In this document: one piece after another, positions 43,874-55,566 of the stretch
How the letters are laid out: every line of letters begins with the position of its first letter
Numbering within the stretch: position 1 is the stretch's first letter
From: Manduca sexta
Lineage: Eukaryota > Arthropoda > Insecta > Lepidoptera > Sphingidae
Assembly (NCBI RefSeq): GCF_014839805.1
Contig: NC_051142.1
Coordinates: 19,934,589-19,998,588, forward strand
Length of the DNA stretch: 64,000 bases
Direction: 5' to 3'
The notes under the pieces: generated by a model
What the model was told of the DNA's origin: nothing
Databases searched by the model: none
Seen by the model: the letters and a program-made list of their open reading frames with translations, nothing else
Translations under genes and position numbers: made by a program

Positions 43874-44083
43874 TCTATACATAATATTATAAAAAAAGTC
43901 CCCTTTTCTGTCTCTCTGTACGTTACCGATTTTCTCAAAATCTAAAGATCCGATTTTCATGAAATTTGGTATGGAGATAGTTTGAGGCCCTGGGAAGGTT
44001 ATAGGCTACTTTTGGAAAATATATAGCGGGACTTTTATACCGGAAAGCTCCTTCAAGCGGGCAAAGCTGCGAGCAAAAGCTAG
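43874..44083 (+). mobile_element. Helitron-like element, complete, 210 bp
   Basis: Starts TCTATACATAATATTATAAA after A; ends AAGCGGGCAAAGCTGCGAGC then AAAAG and CTAG before T. The short 3' hairpin is formed by the GC-rich block. Confidence 0.75.
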
Positions 44084-44089
44084 TATAAC

Positions 44090-45576
44090 ATAGAACCTTA
44101 TAATAGTGAGCCAGCAATATCTTTATATTATCGATATTCAAAAAAAAAATCCCCGCATTTTAAAATTTATAAAAATATGACATAGTAAGATACCTCTGGA
44201 ATGCAAATTCAGGATACAAACAGATATTAAAAATTATGGTCTCATCTGGACTTTGTCTACAAATTTACTTCTATAGGGAAAAAAAACTTTTTCTAAATAT
44301 TTTACGCCGCAATAAAATAAAGCATACGTGAAAATCAATTCTATTCCCACTACTAAAGATTTATTTTCCTTCATCGCTTTTCCAATCAAATAAACATGAG
44401 TTCTGGATTTTACTTAGATCGAGTCAAAAAATTATAGCATTTTAAAAATTAAAACAATGCCACGGCAAATTATACCTTATGTACATTCAATAAAATCGTT
44501 TTTTTAACAAAACATAATTTTCGGTTTAACCACGCTGGTGATTCCACGCTACGAATTCATGGTACGTGACTAAAATACTACAATTTGTTAGCACAGGCCA
44601 TCGTAATAATTGCAACTAGCAATGACTCTTTTCAAAAGTTTTAGAACTTGAATTACTTTCTTAATGTAGGTCTTTTATCTTAATTTTTTTTTTTACATTC
44701 TCGCCATGTCGGATCTTTTTTTTAAAGCGATAAGATTCTGCATTCAATCCCCAAGGCAGGAAAGCAAATACTTAAGATTTTCGATTTAGGAACATGAGTT
44801 GATATTTCGTTTTTGAAACTTATGAATTACAAAAAGAGAGAGAAAAATTCATTAAATGCAGTATAGATATACCACAATCGGGAATCGAACGCGTGATTTT
44901 TAATTATTAAAAACAAATGAATACTGAATCCTTAACGTAATATCTTAATTGCTCTTCACGAAATCTCTACAAACGCTGAGCTAAATCCAGGCTCCATTGA
45001 AGCCAGTGTAACAAGAGTTCCTCAGGGACTTCACTCAATTTTACATTTACCCCTTTTATTAGGGTTAGGCAATGCCAGCCTTTTTTATCACCGCCATATT
45101 TCAGGATTATTCTTTGTTTATTCAAAATTTTTTCGCCTGTTTCCCCAGAGGGATAGGTAGAGATATAACGAATGCACATTTAAAACACGGAATAGTTCTG
45201 AATTGACTTACACAAAGTTCTATCTGAACTCTAAGGGAACGCGTAAATTACTTTTTACTGAGTTTCTTGCGGATAAACATTACTATGAAAGAAAAAGAAG
45301 AATTTGCCTTTTGTTGGTAGTTGAAGAAGAAAACAATGGTGCTTCGTGATATAATATATGTAACATGTTTGTTTTTCATATGACTCAGTTGTTACAAGGA
45401 GTTTGAAGAGCGACTTAATCAATAATACGCATCAGAAATTTAGCAGTGCCTAATAGGGAGTGCGTGTAAATAATATTGATTTCAATAATTCGTAATATAT
45501 GATGCAATAACTAGGCATAAGAAGAAAGAAGAAAAAATGTACGGTCTGTGTTTACTATATACTTTATACTTTGACT
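44090..45576. other. no gene recognised
   Basis: AT-rich DNA. A frame at 44967-45179 (minus) has no coding support. GGGAATCGAAC at 44880 is an isolated B-box-like match. Confidence 0.35.
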
Positions 45577-45840
45577 GCCTCGGTGGCGTAGTTGTATTGC
45601 ATGTCCGGTACAATAGCGCTCTGAGGTCCTGGGTTCGAATCCCGGGTCGGGCAAAGTGATATTCGGGTTTTTCTGCTCAGTATCAGCCCGGAGTCTGGAA
45701 TTTGTGCCCGATATGGCGATAGGCTCGCCCTCTATCACATCATGGGACGGAACATACTTGGCGAAAAGTGGGTGCCCTAGTTGCGCCTCTGCATACCCCT
45801 TCGGGGATAAATGCGTGATGTTATGTATGTATGTATTATA
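45577..45840 (+). mobile_element. SINE-B copy, full length
   Basis: Head CTGCCTCGGTGGCGTAGTTG (A box) and GGGTTCGAATCCCGGGTCGG (B box). Then the CCCGGAGTCTGGAATTTGTG body, CATCATGGGACGGAAC, CCCCTTCGGGGATAAATGCG and a (GTAT)n tail. The most complete copy in the window; both strands carry fortuitous frames here. Confidence 0.88.
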
Positions 45841-45864
45841 GTTTGTTTTTATGAGGATGTGATA

Positions 45865-46102
45865 AGGAACAATGCGAAAGTTTGTGAGAAGTTATGTTTG
45901 TTCTTCTTTCACGAAAAAACTACTGAACGGATTTGGATGAATAGTTACAGTAATATTGGTTAAACATCGGAATAACACATAGGTTACAATTTAAATTGCT
46001 TTTGTGTAATTTGGTCATAATATAACGATACATATCAAGTAAGTCGGAAAAAAAAATCCCGGAAAACTTCTTCACGCGGGCGAAGCTGCGAGCAAAAGCT
46101 AG
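45865..46102 (+). mobile_element. Helitron-like element, 3' part
   Basis: GAACAATGCGAAAGTTTGTG ... CTACTGAACGGATTTGGATG ... ACGCGGGCGAAGCTGCGAGC, AAAAG, CTAG (46099-46102), T. It abuts the SINE-B tail. Confidence 0.7.
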
Positions 46103-46314
46103 TTTGATATAAATGTTAGACAGTTTATTGATATTAAATATTTATACTTAGCACTATAAAATGTTGATTTGATGAGGACTGTTTGTTTATTGACAATTGC
46201 TTGATGTGAACACGCGCGGTTGTCGCTCAGCGGCACGCGAACTGAAGCTCGGTATTATTTAGCTTTGCGGTAGAATAAAATGCTGAGGACGCAAATTTGT
46301 ACGGTTGTACTGAC
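46103..46314. other. unassigned, with a GC-rich patch
   Basis: 46211-46255 (ACACGCGCGGTTGTCGCTCA, GCACGCGAACTGAAGCTCGG) stands out in GC. No frame or splice sites. Confidence 0.3.
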
Positions 46315-46628
46315 AGTTATATGTAAAACGGGAGTAACTTCTCCCGTTTTCCCAACATTTCCCTTCACTGCTCTGCTCCTATTAATTGTAGCGTAATGAA
46401 AAGTATACTATAACCAGCACAGGAGTATGAAAAATAATTGTACGAAGTTTCTTTAAAATCCGTCAAGTAGTTTTTGTTTCTATAACGGTTATACAGACAG
46501 ACAGACAAAAATTTTACTAATTGCATTTTTGGCATCAGTATCGATCCCTAATCACCCCCTGATAGTTATTTTGGAAATATATTTCATGTACAGAATTGAC
46601 CTCTCTACAGATTTATTATAAGTATAGA
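46315..46628 (-). mobile_element. Helitron-like or related element
   Basis: On the minus strand begins TCTATACTTATAATAAATCT and contains the family phrases for TATACAGACAGACAGACAAA and AAACGGGAGTAACTTCTCCC (itself a 9-bp palindromic stem). The 3' end is not identified. Confidence 0.5.
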
Positions 46629-46667
46629 AGAAGATATAGATAGAAGATAGAAGATATCAGCTCTGTT

Positions 46668-46990
46668 TTACGTACTGTCCTACTACTAAGTAAGGGCCTC
46701 TACTCTCGAGAGGGATTAGTCCTTAGTCCATCACGTGATCAAACTGGTCGTCTGCGATTAAGTTTGTGCAGCAACGTACGAAGGGAATGGCGGATAAATA
46801 TAAATATTTGCTACTATAATATACTGTCCAACACGCTGAGGTAGAGCGGATTGTTGGACTTCACTTACTCTCAAATTCGTATAGCGAATTTTTCAGGCAA
46901 GTTTCCTTACGATGTTTTCCTTCACTGTTAAAGTAAGCGATAAATCACAAAGAATGCACACAAAAAATCAAAGGTGCGTTACCTTTAGTT
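46668..46990 (-). mobile_element. diverged SINE-A with shared extra module
   Basis: CTGTCCTACTACTAAGTAAG and GAGAGGGATTAGTCCTTAGT, then CACGTGATCAAACTGGTCGT (the module also at 11.2 kb), then a second CTGTCCA... and CTTCACTGTTAAAGTAAGCG. The head is lost. Confidence 0.65.
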
Positions 46991-47264
46991 TTTTAAAAGA
47001 ACAGACCAATAGTTGACACAGACTAGTAGAGGAACTTTGTATCTCTCAGTACAACAAGTTAACAGCATCTGCACGGCGTCTAAACTGCACTAAAGTGAAC
47101 AATTTAAGTATAACAATACAAAGTGAACAAAATAACTCCTTGGGGATAAGCGCCTCGCACTTACACTCACTGGCCACAATCAAACTTGAAGACAATTCAT
47201 ACACTACTGCTTTACAAGAATAGACGAGGCGAAGCTAAGTACAAGAACTCTAGTAGAGACAGCA

Positions 47265-47402
47265 ATAAAATCGAGCGCAGTGGAGTACCCAAACTTTGTA
47301 ATTCAAGGTGTTGGATGGTATTTCTACTGTTTATGGGCGGTTGTATCGCTTACCAACAGGCGAATGGCAAGCTCGTCTCATCATTCAAAGTAATAAAAAA
47401 AA
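47265..47402 (+). mobile_element. family F retroposon, short copy
   Basis: GAGCGCAGTGGAGTACCC, TTCAAGGTGTTGGATGGTAT, CAGGCGAATGGCAAGCTCGT, then an A run. Confidence 0.75.
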
Positions 47403-47404
47403 AT

Positions 47405-47525
47405 AGGTTCCAACATGGTGACATAATTGTGTCGACTCTCGAGGAGTAATCATCTCTCGTCACTCGACATTCTATTAAATTCCACTCCGCCTACCATTTG
47501 GTGTAGTAGGCTCAATTTCCCGAGC
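47405..47525 (-). mobile_element. family C fragment
   Basis: GGTTCCAACATGGTGACATA, GTGTCGACTCTCGAGGAGTA, TCACTCGACATTCTATTAAA, ACCATTTGGTGTAGTAGGC. Confidence 0.65.
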
Positions 47526-47577
47526 AACTATAAAAAATAAAATAAAAAAAAATAATTGATATTTTTACTCGAGCTTT

Positions 47578-47660
47578 GTAAAATGACTCTACTACACCTG
47601 ATGATAGAGTAGGGTCCAGATAAAATGTCGATCGATGAGAGACTAGTCCACGCAATTATT
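47578..47660 (+). mobile_element. family C fragment, mirrored
   Basis: CTACTACACCTGATGATAGA, AGTAGGGTCCAGATAAAATG, GTCGATCGATGAGAG. It faces away from the fragment at 47405-47525, giving a head-to-head C pair 50 bp apart. Confidence 0.6.
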
Positions 47661-48139
47661 ATCTTAAATGTTTTTGGCATCACATATTCAATATGGTGGT
47701 AAATGCTCTACCACCAATCAGACGCAATTGGCTCTCTTTGAGATAAGTCTTCTGTAGTACGGGAGCCAGGATGGTAACTTTAATTGTCCTAAAAGCGGGC
47801 TAAGTTCAAATTGATGTCAATTAGCTAAAAGTCTGGCAACGTACCTTAATATTTAACACCTATATCAAATAAAGGTAATTCCGTTGTTGCATTTATACAA
47901 ATTGGTAATATGCTAAGTACTACTCTAAATATATAACGGCAAAGTCTAATTTTCTACGAGCAATTCTGAGTAGAGGTATAGGAGGTTGTAACCCAAATCT
48001 GTGAATACGATTTTGAACTGTACGTCTAGTGTGTAAGGTAGAGTTTTCTTTGTAGAGCTTTTGCAGCAGTGTGCTTTCGGCGTTGCTGAATTTAGTCTAT
48101 CCGCGAATTTCGAAGGCCGATGTTGTTCGTTCGCTGTCT
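47661..48139. other. no gene recognised
   Basis: 48040-48140 is less AT-rich and may be promoter-proximal to the candidate first exon that follows. Confidence 0.3.
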
Positions 48140-48155
48140 CTTGTTTGTGTGATTT

Positions 48156-48494
48156 TTATATAAAGTTACACAGGGTTTTTCGTAACGTTATATAAATGGT
48201 GGTTTGATTTTCCAAAAAAATAATATTATTTTGGAAAAATATAAAAATACCGGTACCTTTTTCTTTGTTTTGTTATATTTTTATATTCAACTGCGCACAA
48301 ACGATTTAATTCGATCTTAAAACTGAAAAGTAGCTTCTAAATAAATTTTCTTAGTCGTAATTAAATTTATTTCTTTAACTTAGTTCAAAGTTTAGTGTTA
48401 CGAGTGCCAATTAATAGTTCAAAGTGACGCCATTCGTCTGCGAACGTGTTCTCACATTTTGTCAAGATTTGACCCTAAATATGAGTCTTCGGAG
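48156..48494 (+). promoter_or_regulatory. candidate promoter and first exon
   Basis: TATATAAAG at about 48158 could be a TATA box. Downstream, ATGAGTCTTCGGAG ends at a near-consensus donor AG|gtacgt (48494/48495), so an exon could open with ATG at 48481 and leave in phase 2. The best nearby acceptor (before 48636) would bring an immediate stop in that phase. Either the ATG is not used or the partner exon lies elsewhere. Confidence 0.25.
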
Positions 48495-48635
48495 GTACGT
48501 ATTTTGAATTACGTAACATCGAAAAAAATATCTATTTCCCAAAAAAAAAAAAATTTTTTTTACATATTTATTATGTATTTTATAGTATAAACCTACTTAT
48601 AAATATTGCTTTTTCTTACATATGTTTTCTTTCAG

Positions 48636-48857
48636 TTAAGATTTCCCGGCTTTTCCGCGCCACAGATCAGACAATCCATTGTAGTTCGGTGTGAAAATCA
48701 ATTTTCCCGGCGATTGATTTGGGCTCGATATGGCTACAGGCTAGACACAATGGCGTGTAAATATTATAAAGCTCAGAATCCACGCGAAAATGTAATTTAT
48801 TATGCAGCACAAAGCTTCCAAATATCTACAATTGCGCGGAGAAGTTCAATTATCTAA
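48636..48857 (+). other. open frame after a strong splice acceptor, unassigned
   Basis: TACATATGTTTTCTTTCAG precedes 48636. From there one frame is open for 73 codons (LRFPGFSAPQIRQSIVVR...) to TAA at 48857, and another for 19. It resembles no family I know. Could be a terminal exon, an untranslated exon, or chance. Confidence 0.25.
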
Positions 48858-48899
48858 TTTGCTTTTGAGAGTTGTACGCTCAGTTAGATGAAATCAATT

Positions 48900-49319
48900 G
48901 ATCCCCCTTCCCCCTCTTCCTACCTAATTTCTGGATAAAGATTGCAGCTAGTAGCAAACTCACAATTCCTGTAGTAGAGCTTAGTGAATAGGGTTATAGT
49001 GACCACTTTCCACCACTAACAGGTGACCATCTGACCTGTGACTCAATCCTTGTGGTGCTAATGACTTACCAACAGGTGACTTGTTTGACTACTCTCAGAT
49101 TTATTGATAAATAACGGTATTCCCACAGTTCGGAGAATGCCTTCCTCCCGTGCAATTCAAAAGTAATTGATGTAGCTTGAAAAGTTATTACCTTAGTTTC
49201 AACAAAGGAAGATAAAATCAATAAATTTGGATCGTCATTTATTAAATTGGTGCAATGCAATTGTATAGCTAGAGCCTTTGTATTCACAAATATGTTAGGA
49301 TGCGCTGCCCTCCGTTTGG
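48900..49319. other. no gene recognised
   Basis: Unassigned. Confidence 0.35.
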
Positions 49320-49632
49320 GTTAGTTACTGGTTTTAGGTCTCTCATATATGAGAGTTTTCCTGTTAGTCTCTCATATATGGGTGCCACCGCAATGTCTAT
49401 TTCTACCACCAAGCAGCAGTGTTTAGTTGCTGTTGTGTTCCGATTTGAAAGGCATTGAAGCTAGGGTAACTATTGAACATCCCATGTCTCAGGATGGCGA
49501 CCACAGTGGAATGCCAGACAATACTTTGTAATTCAGGGTGTTGGATGGAGTTTCTGCTGTTTATCGGCGGTCGACTCGCTTACCATCAGTCGAACGGCAA
49601 GCTCGTTTCGTCATTCAAACCAATAAAAAAAA
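49320..49632 (+). mobile_element. family F retroposon
   Basis: The head CTCTCATATATGAGAG is duplicated (49338 and 49368). Then GTCTATTTCTACCACCAAGC, GGATGGCGACCACAGTGGAA, CAGTCGAACGGCAAGCTCGT and an A-rich end. Confidence 0.78.
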
Positions 49633-50339
49633 GTTTAAAGCCTGAGAGATAATATTTAGAACCAAACCCATAGCAAGTCACAAGACAAGGCGACTTGATT
49701 TAGGACCTACGTTTTCAGGTCGTTTTGACCTGGCAACTATTGTAGCCGGTGTGTTAGTGTAGCACGAATCAGTGAAAGCCTGAAAAATCTTACTTCGACT
49801 TACATCTGTTCTATTTGACTTGAAAATTTATTATAGATTAGATCTGTCATCTGATGCTAAATATTATCAACCAATGAGAAACGCTGGGTCTTTGCGTGGT
49901 TTTTGGCGGTTTTTCTACGTATACATTGTCACTATCTTGTCGAATACAAAACATATATACGACCCTCCCACAAGAATGTTATAAAGAGGACAAACATTCA
50001 ATATTTAATGCGTTATTGAATGTTTATGTATAAACTACGCACATAAAACTTTATCCGTTGTAATAGAGCAACACACATAAAAACTTGTCGACACGTTTAT
50101 GATATTAGATAGTGGATGTCAGTTGTAAGGTATACATATATAGCTATTTAGTTAAGTTAGTTGTTATATTATAAATCTGAGAGTTTTTGGAAATGTTTGA
50201 AGGTTTGATAGAAAGAAGTTAACACTGAAATCGATTAATGGACTTCTATGATGTTGGGTAGATTAACAGGCTATATCCTGGTTAATATTATTTAGAAAAA
50301 TATACTACCGTACATAAAATATTAAAAACTAAAATTAAA
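49633..50339. other. no gene; 12-bp hairpin at 49992-50025
   Basis: AAACATTCAATA (49992-50003) pairs exactly with TATTGAATGTTT (50014-50025). Otherwise unassigned AT-rich DNA. Confidence 0.4.
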
Positions 50340-50402
50340 TTTTACATAAGTTACGAAAAGGAAGCTAGCAGGAAATCGGGTTATATGGATCTTTCGGCAC
50401 TG
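50340..50402 (+). mobile_element. family D right-end fragment
   Basis: TTTTACATAAGTTACGAAAA, GGAAATCGGGTTATATGGAT, CTTTCGGCACTGG. Confidence 0.55.
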
Positions 50403-50646
50403 GTAACTACCAAGTTTCTATTAGTGAAATGGATTTTGAACTCAGTGGACTAAAGATTATTCTCTGCAAACAAATTCTCAAACTTTGCCCCTTCACAACA
50501 TTATTGTAGATTGACAACATTAGCAGATTTCGCTCGATTCGACACACAAAACTTTGTATTAGAAAGTACACCTTACCCGACATTCTGGAACATTCCATTT
50601 GCAATCACATACTAAAATTATAAATACGAAAGTTTGTTTGACAAAG

Positions 50647-51967
50647 TAGAGGCACTAGAATAGTAAAAGGCGACATATTAAGAATTTTTTATTTACTTTT
50701 TTTTTATTCATTATTAAACACAAAACGGATTACAATCGTGTATGCAACATATTATGAAATGAAAAATAATTCCTGGACTATATTTATAACCCAAAACGAA
50801 ATTGAAGCAAATGTTCGCTAAATAGTAGGTATATTGTTTACTAGATTGGATACTGTGTCCATTTAATGTGAGAATACGTCTGGGTTGGCACCACATTGTC
50901 TATTCTGTTTATTAGCATATACATTTTATACTTCGATTCGTAGGAGTTTTAGGTATCACCGATAGCCTCCCCTAGGGGAGCATGTCGGTTGATGAAACAG
51001 CTTCCCATGTCATCCTGGAATATGGCGGAGTACCTGTATAACAAGCTGATTTCCTTGATACACCAGGATCACTCAAAAAGCCTGTGGAAGAACCAGGAAT
51101 ATCGGGCGCTTGTGGAAGTTAGGTTGGTTAGAATTTTGGTTGGTACATTATCCATAACGGCCCGGTTTGAATATTAGTTAGAAGTAAACATATTAATATG
51201 TTTGAATATTAGTTAGAAGTAAACTCATAGATTATAGAGATTTGGATGGCACACAAATAATACAAGTCTTAGATTTACTTATAGACGACTTTTTTTCGAA
51301 CGAAACGAAATTCGACTTTTCTTCGGAAAGGGGTATTCGTCACAGCTGCGAGAAAAAGCTAGCATCTAATACATCACCAATCCTATAAGTTGACTATTAC
51401 TGTTACTATTAAGGGGCTTCTTTTACCGCATTTGTCGGTAGAAAGTCGGGCCGTTATGGATAATGTACCAACCAAAATTCTAACCAACCTAACTTCCAGA
51501 AGCGCCCGATATCCCTGGTTCCTCCACAGGCCTTTTGAGTGATCCTGGTATATCAAGAATATCAGCCTGTTATACAGCTACTCCGCCATATTCCAGGATT
51601 ACGTGGGAAGCTGTTTCGTCAACCGACAGGCTCTCCTGGAGGAGGCTATCGGTGATACCTAAAACTCCTACGAATTGATGTATAAAATGTATTATGCTAA
51701 TAAACAGAACAGACAATGTGGTGCCAACCCAGACGTATTCTCACATTAAATGGACACAGTATCCAATCTAGTAAACAATATACCTACTATTTAGCGAACA
51801 TTTGCTTCAATTTCGTTTTGGGTTATAAATATAGTCCAGGAATTACTTTTCATGTCATAATATGTTGCATACATGATTGTAATCCGTTTTGTGTTTAATA
51901 ATGAATAAAAAAAAGTAAATAAAAAATTCTTAATCTGCCACATTTTACTATCACTCTAGTGCCTCTA
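50647..51967. repeat. 1.3-kb inverted repeat, ~520-bp arms
   Basis: The left arm 50647-51164 and right arm 51447-51967 are inverted copies of one another with scattered small differences, around a 282-bp spacer. Nearly identical 60-codon frames occur at mirrored positions (50714-50896 minus, 51716-51898 plus). The inner third of each arm carries a LINE pol C-terminal relic. The spacer has GTTTGAATATTAGTTAGAAG twice (51165, 51200) and a Helitron-like GAGAAAAAGCTAG end (51350-51362). The outer arm parts are AT-rich. Confidence 0.88.
50950..51130 (+). pseudogene. LINE pol C-terminal relic (left arm; mirrored in right arm)
   Basis: Reading toward the centre of the inverted repeat, one frame gives LGITDSL, then DETASHVILEYGGV, then PGSLK-PVEEPGIS and a stop. 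This matches the cysteine/histidine-containing tail of insect R1- or Jockey-like LINE proteins (xEETxxHVLxECxxL...LG). The family Cys of the HVLxEC motif is replaced by Tyr, and frame changes and a stop make it nonfunctional. Confidence 0.6.
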
Positions 51968-51969
51968 TT

Positions 51970-52364
51970 TATTCTAGAAAAACGTTAGGACAAAATAATA
52001 ATATAAATAACCACAATAAAATCCCTAAAATATTGTTATTTGGAGTATTTATCTGAGGATCAGGGGTGACTTTTCCTTATGCCATCAAAATCCTTCATAT
52101 ATTTTCGAAACATGATAACGCTTTACTGGCTTACTATCATAAGGTCCTATGTTCATTTTTAATTATGATGTAAAAATAAGATTTAAAAAATATCATATGG
52201 GTAAATATTAGAAAAGACAATCATCCATAATTCCACCTTTATTTATTTATCGGGATTATAGAAACTCTTCACCAAATAACAGTTAGAATCATGTGATTTA
52301 CTCATAATATAATTCAATTTGCACCTCATATAACATATAACCCTGTAATAGCCAGCGACTTGGT
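51970..52364. other. no gene recognised
   Basis: Unassigned AT-rich DNA. Confidence 0.35.
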
Positions 52365-52465
52365 ACGATATGTCCACTCCTCTAACATAATGGGGCGGAA
52401 ATAGGTTTAGCGAAGCACGGGTGCTTGTTTCCTCTACCTACTCCTTTGATGCAAAGGCGTGAACG
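52365..52465 (+). mobile_element. SINE-B 3' fragment
   Basis: ACGATATGTCCACTCCTCTA, ATGGGGCGGAAATAGG, CTACCTACTCCTTTGATGCA. Confidence 0.6.
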
Positions 52466-52784
52466 TGTCATGTGCCGCAATGTCTGACCTACTTCGAATT
52501 TTGGCTGACTTTTATCTTTGATCAAAATTCTGCAATATGACTATTGCACAGACTGCATGTGACGAGTGAAACGCGGCGAACTGAACTTAAGGGGTGAATA
52601 GAAACGAATCTCAGATTGAGGTTTTATTAATATACCGACATAACTGTTATTGTACTTCAGTATATTTCTGTTAATACACAGGGACACTGTCTTCGGCCAG
52701 AAGAAAAATAAAAATGGCGCATATAGTAGAAGGCCTATGTCCAGCAGTAGACAAAGATGATAAGCTGATGATCGTGATGACATA
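52466..52784. other. no gene recognised
   Basis: A short CCTATGTCCAGCAGTAGAC phrase at 52734 followed by a GATGA run resembles a LINE/SINE 3' tail. Confidence 0.35.
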
Positions 52785-53015
52785 CATATGCCATTTATCC
52801 CCGAAGAGGTAGGCAGAGGCGCAACTGATGTCACTTTCCGCGGTGTGTATTCCGTCCCATGATGTGATAGGGAGCGAGCCTCTTGCCACATCATGCAAAG
52901 TTCAGACTCCAGGCTGATACTGAATAGTAAAATCTAATATAATTTTTCCCGACGCGGGAATTGAACCCGAGACCTTATCACTACGTTCGTAACATATTAC
53001 AACAATGCCACGGGT
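52785..53015 (-). mobile_element. SINE-B copy
   Basis: B-box GGTTCAATTCCCGCGTC, body CCTGGAGTCTGAACTTTGCA, CATCATGGGACGGAATACAC, GCGCCTCTGCCTACCTCTTC on the minus strand; A box damaged. Confidence 0.75.
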
Positions 53016-53279
53016 ATTTTAAATATTTATAAAAAAATATGGTTTGCGGTTTATTTAATCTTAATAACTTATATTTCTTTATGTCCCTTAAATTCTATTT
53101 AAATTTCACTTTGCAGTAGTCATATTGCTTTGGAGCAATGCGAAAACTCCAGTAGTTATTGAAAAATATAAGTAAACGGGTGTTTCTTAGAAGCTAAAAG
53201 GTTATAAGTGCGTACTTCAAAGGTGGAAAATGGGTGTCTAGAAGGAAAAGGAATTTATAGGTATAAAATTTAATAGTAA
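53016..53279. other. no gene recognised
   Basis: AT-rich. Confidence 0.35.
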
Positions 53280-53600
53280 TGATGCTATCTTTTCTTTTTA
53301 TTGCTTTGAATGACGAGACGAGTTATTCGACTGATAGTAAGCGATACGACCGCCCATAAACAGTAGAAACACCATCCAACACCTTGAATTAAAAAAAAAA
53401 AAGATCGGTATTCCACTGCGCTCGCCATCCTGAGAGATAATTGATGATGATGTTAAGTCTTATTATGTCCAGTAGTTACACTGGCTACAAAGTTCTTCAA
53501 ACTGGAACACAACAGTGACTACGCACTGCTGCTTGGCGGTAGATATAGACATTGCGGTGTTACCTATCCAGGCGGACTCTCACCTGAGAGACTTACCAGT
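53280..53600 (-). mobile_element. family F retroposon
   Basis: Minus strand: CTCTCAGGTGAGAGTCCGCC, GTCTATATCTACCGCCAAGC, GGCGAGCGCAGTGGAATACC, ATGGGCGGTCGTATCGCTTA, ending GTCATTCAAAGCAATAAAAA. Confidence 0.8.
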
Positions 53601-53963
53601 AGACAGAAAGATCTACATTAACATCTATATTTTACTTTCCGCTCTACTTTTTTCTTTTGTTTACTATTTGCCGTCCCATAATATGATAAAGTACCATGTA
53701 CCTTTTCCCGAATCAAAAACACACAGAGTTTACATGCTTCCACAGGCTTAACAAAATACGTCGACTTTTGCCGTGTAAATAAAAGAGTTTATTTAGTTGA
53801 AGCACGTATGTTTGTATACTATGCTTTTAATTGCATTGAATGTAAACTGCGGCTTTGTTGAATTTATTTCCAGTTTAAAACGAGAGATATAAGATAGATG
53901 GATAAATAGGTAAGTGCATAATCATTTTACCATGCTATTATGCAAATCTATTTAGATATCTAG
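53601..53963. other. no gene recognised
   Basis: Unassigned. Confidence 0.35.
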
Positions 53964-54128
53964 CAGTGGCGAAGTGTGAAGTTGTCCAAAAAGCAACCCG
54001 ACACAACATAATATAGGTACTAATATGCATAAATGCTGTCTACAAATCATGCTAATGATAATTAGATTTTACATGAATTACGAAAGGGAAGCCGGTAGGA
54101 ATCGGGTTGTATGGACCTTTCGCCACAT
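53964..54128 (+). mobile_element. family D hAT-like MITE, complete
   Basis: 165 bp from CAGTGGCGAAGTGTGAA to TTTCGCCACAT. Flanking octamers ATATCTAG / ATATCTAT, an 8-bp target duplication with one difference. Confidence 0.85.
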
Positions 54129-54384
54129 ATATCTATACTGTTGTATTCTATAATAAACTCCCCAATCCCCAGAATTTGTAAATTATACAATAATTGCAGT
54201 AACCACCTTGATATCCACTGCATGACATTCAATAAATTCCGAAAATGCTTGATGGATGCAATCTCGAAGTAGTTGGAATTTTTTATTAATATTTGATTTT
54301 ATATATATTTTATTATTTTTTGGCTTTTTCCTCTTGGTTTGTTTGAAATATACATTGTTTTTATACATAAATTTATTATTGTCT

Positions 54385-54535
54385 CAGGTGGCGAGCGCAA
54401 TGGAATACCAAACAATACTTTGAAGTACAAGGTATTGGATGGTGTTTCTACTGTTTATGGGCGGTCGTATCGCTTACCATCAGGCGAACGGCAAGCCCGT
54501 CACGTCATTCAAAACAAAAAAAAAACAGTGTATTG
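54385..54535 (+). mobile_element. family F retroposon, short copy
   Basis: TCAGGTGGCGAGCGCAATGG, GGTATTGGATGGTGTTTCTA, TCAGGCGAACGGCAAGCCCG, then an A run. Confidence 0.8.
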
Positions 54536-55566
54536 AGCGCAGTGGTGTAATGCAGTATTTATTGACAGGCGTATTAACACTGGCCAGTGATTGTTCGTTT
54601 AGCAACTCTTAAAAGGTCACATGTTTGTTAATTAATTAATTTTTTATTTAAAATAGTGGATAATTTTCAAACATAATGTCACAAACAGATTCTTTAACGC
54701 CTAATTCAACCTACATGTAAACCTTTGTAAATGTCCTTTTCTGTTATAAATTATGTATTCAGTATTTATTTATTTAGATGTAATTCCCCTAAGGCGCTGC
54801 ACAGATGCATAAAGTTTTATATTTCGGTATATAAATCTTTTCGTGAGCATTTCTTAATCATACTTTCGAATCTCGTCAAACACGATAATGGATTTAGATG
54901 AAATTTGACACACGGGTAGAGGGTGTCCTGATTTTATTCCCTTTTACGCCTGACTTTTAACGAGATACATTTTATGTCACCCACAAACATTTACTTGAAG
55001 TCTAGGTTTGGCCCAAAATTTTACATAATTTGTAATATTTTCTTGCATCTAAGATTAAATGAAAACAATATCTATTAGTTACGAGTTTTTTTTTTAAATC
55101 TTATTAAATCACCGAGTAAAATTAAATACATAGAAACCATTGAAATGAGTTTCTTAAAGCCATAAATACTCAAAGGTAAAAGGCCACCCCAATTCAAAGA
55201 CTGCAATGACTCTGCAGAATTCAAACCGTAAGACTTAAGTCAATTTCGATTCACGAGTTTTCCTTCGAAGTTTATTTTTCCTTGACTTTACCTTGATGTA
55301 ATGACAGCTAGTTATGTTCTGCCGAATATTGCGTGCTTGTTCTTTAAAGGGGTCAGTAAACCGAAACAATTGAAGGTCGAGTATCATAACGCTATAAATA
55401 TCAGAAGTTTAGACTTAATTGGAAAATAGAATCTGACAACTGAAATTCAGCTAACGAGTATTTGAAAAGCGCTCAAATCTGTCAGTAAAGCGAGCGCACA
55501 TTACGTTGATTAAATTGTGTGATGAATGATTTTATATAGAATTGTAGTTATAATATAAGTTGCTGG
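54536..55566. other. no gene recognised
   Basis: AT-rich DNA, no exon or repeat boundary supported. Confidence 0.35.

Noticed and set aside
45577..45660. Functional tRNA gene
   Set aside because: A and B boxes are present but the sequence continues into the SINE-B body and the same unit is dispersed; it is a SINE head.
50714..51898. Two identical-looking 60-codon proteins (50714-50896 and 51716-51898)
   Set aside because: They are mirror images in the arms of one inverted repeat, in AT-rich noncoding DNA.
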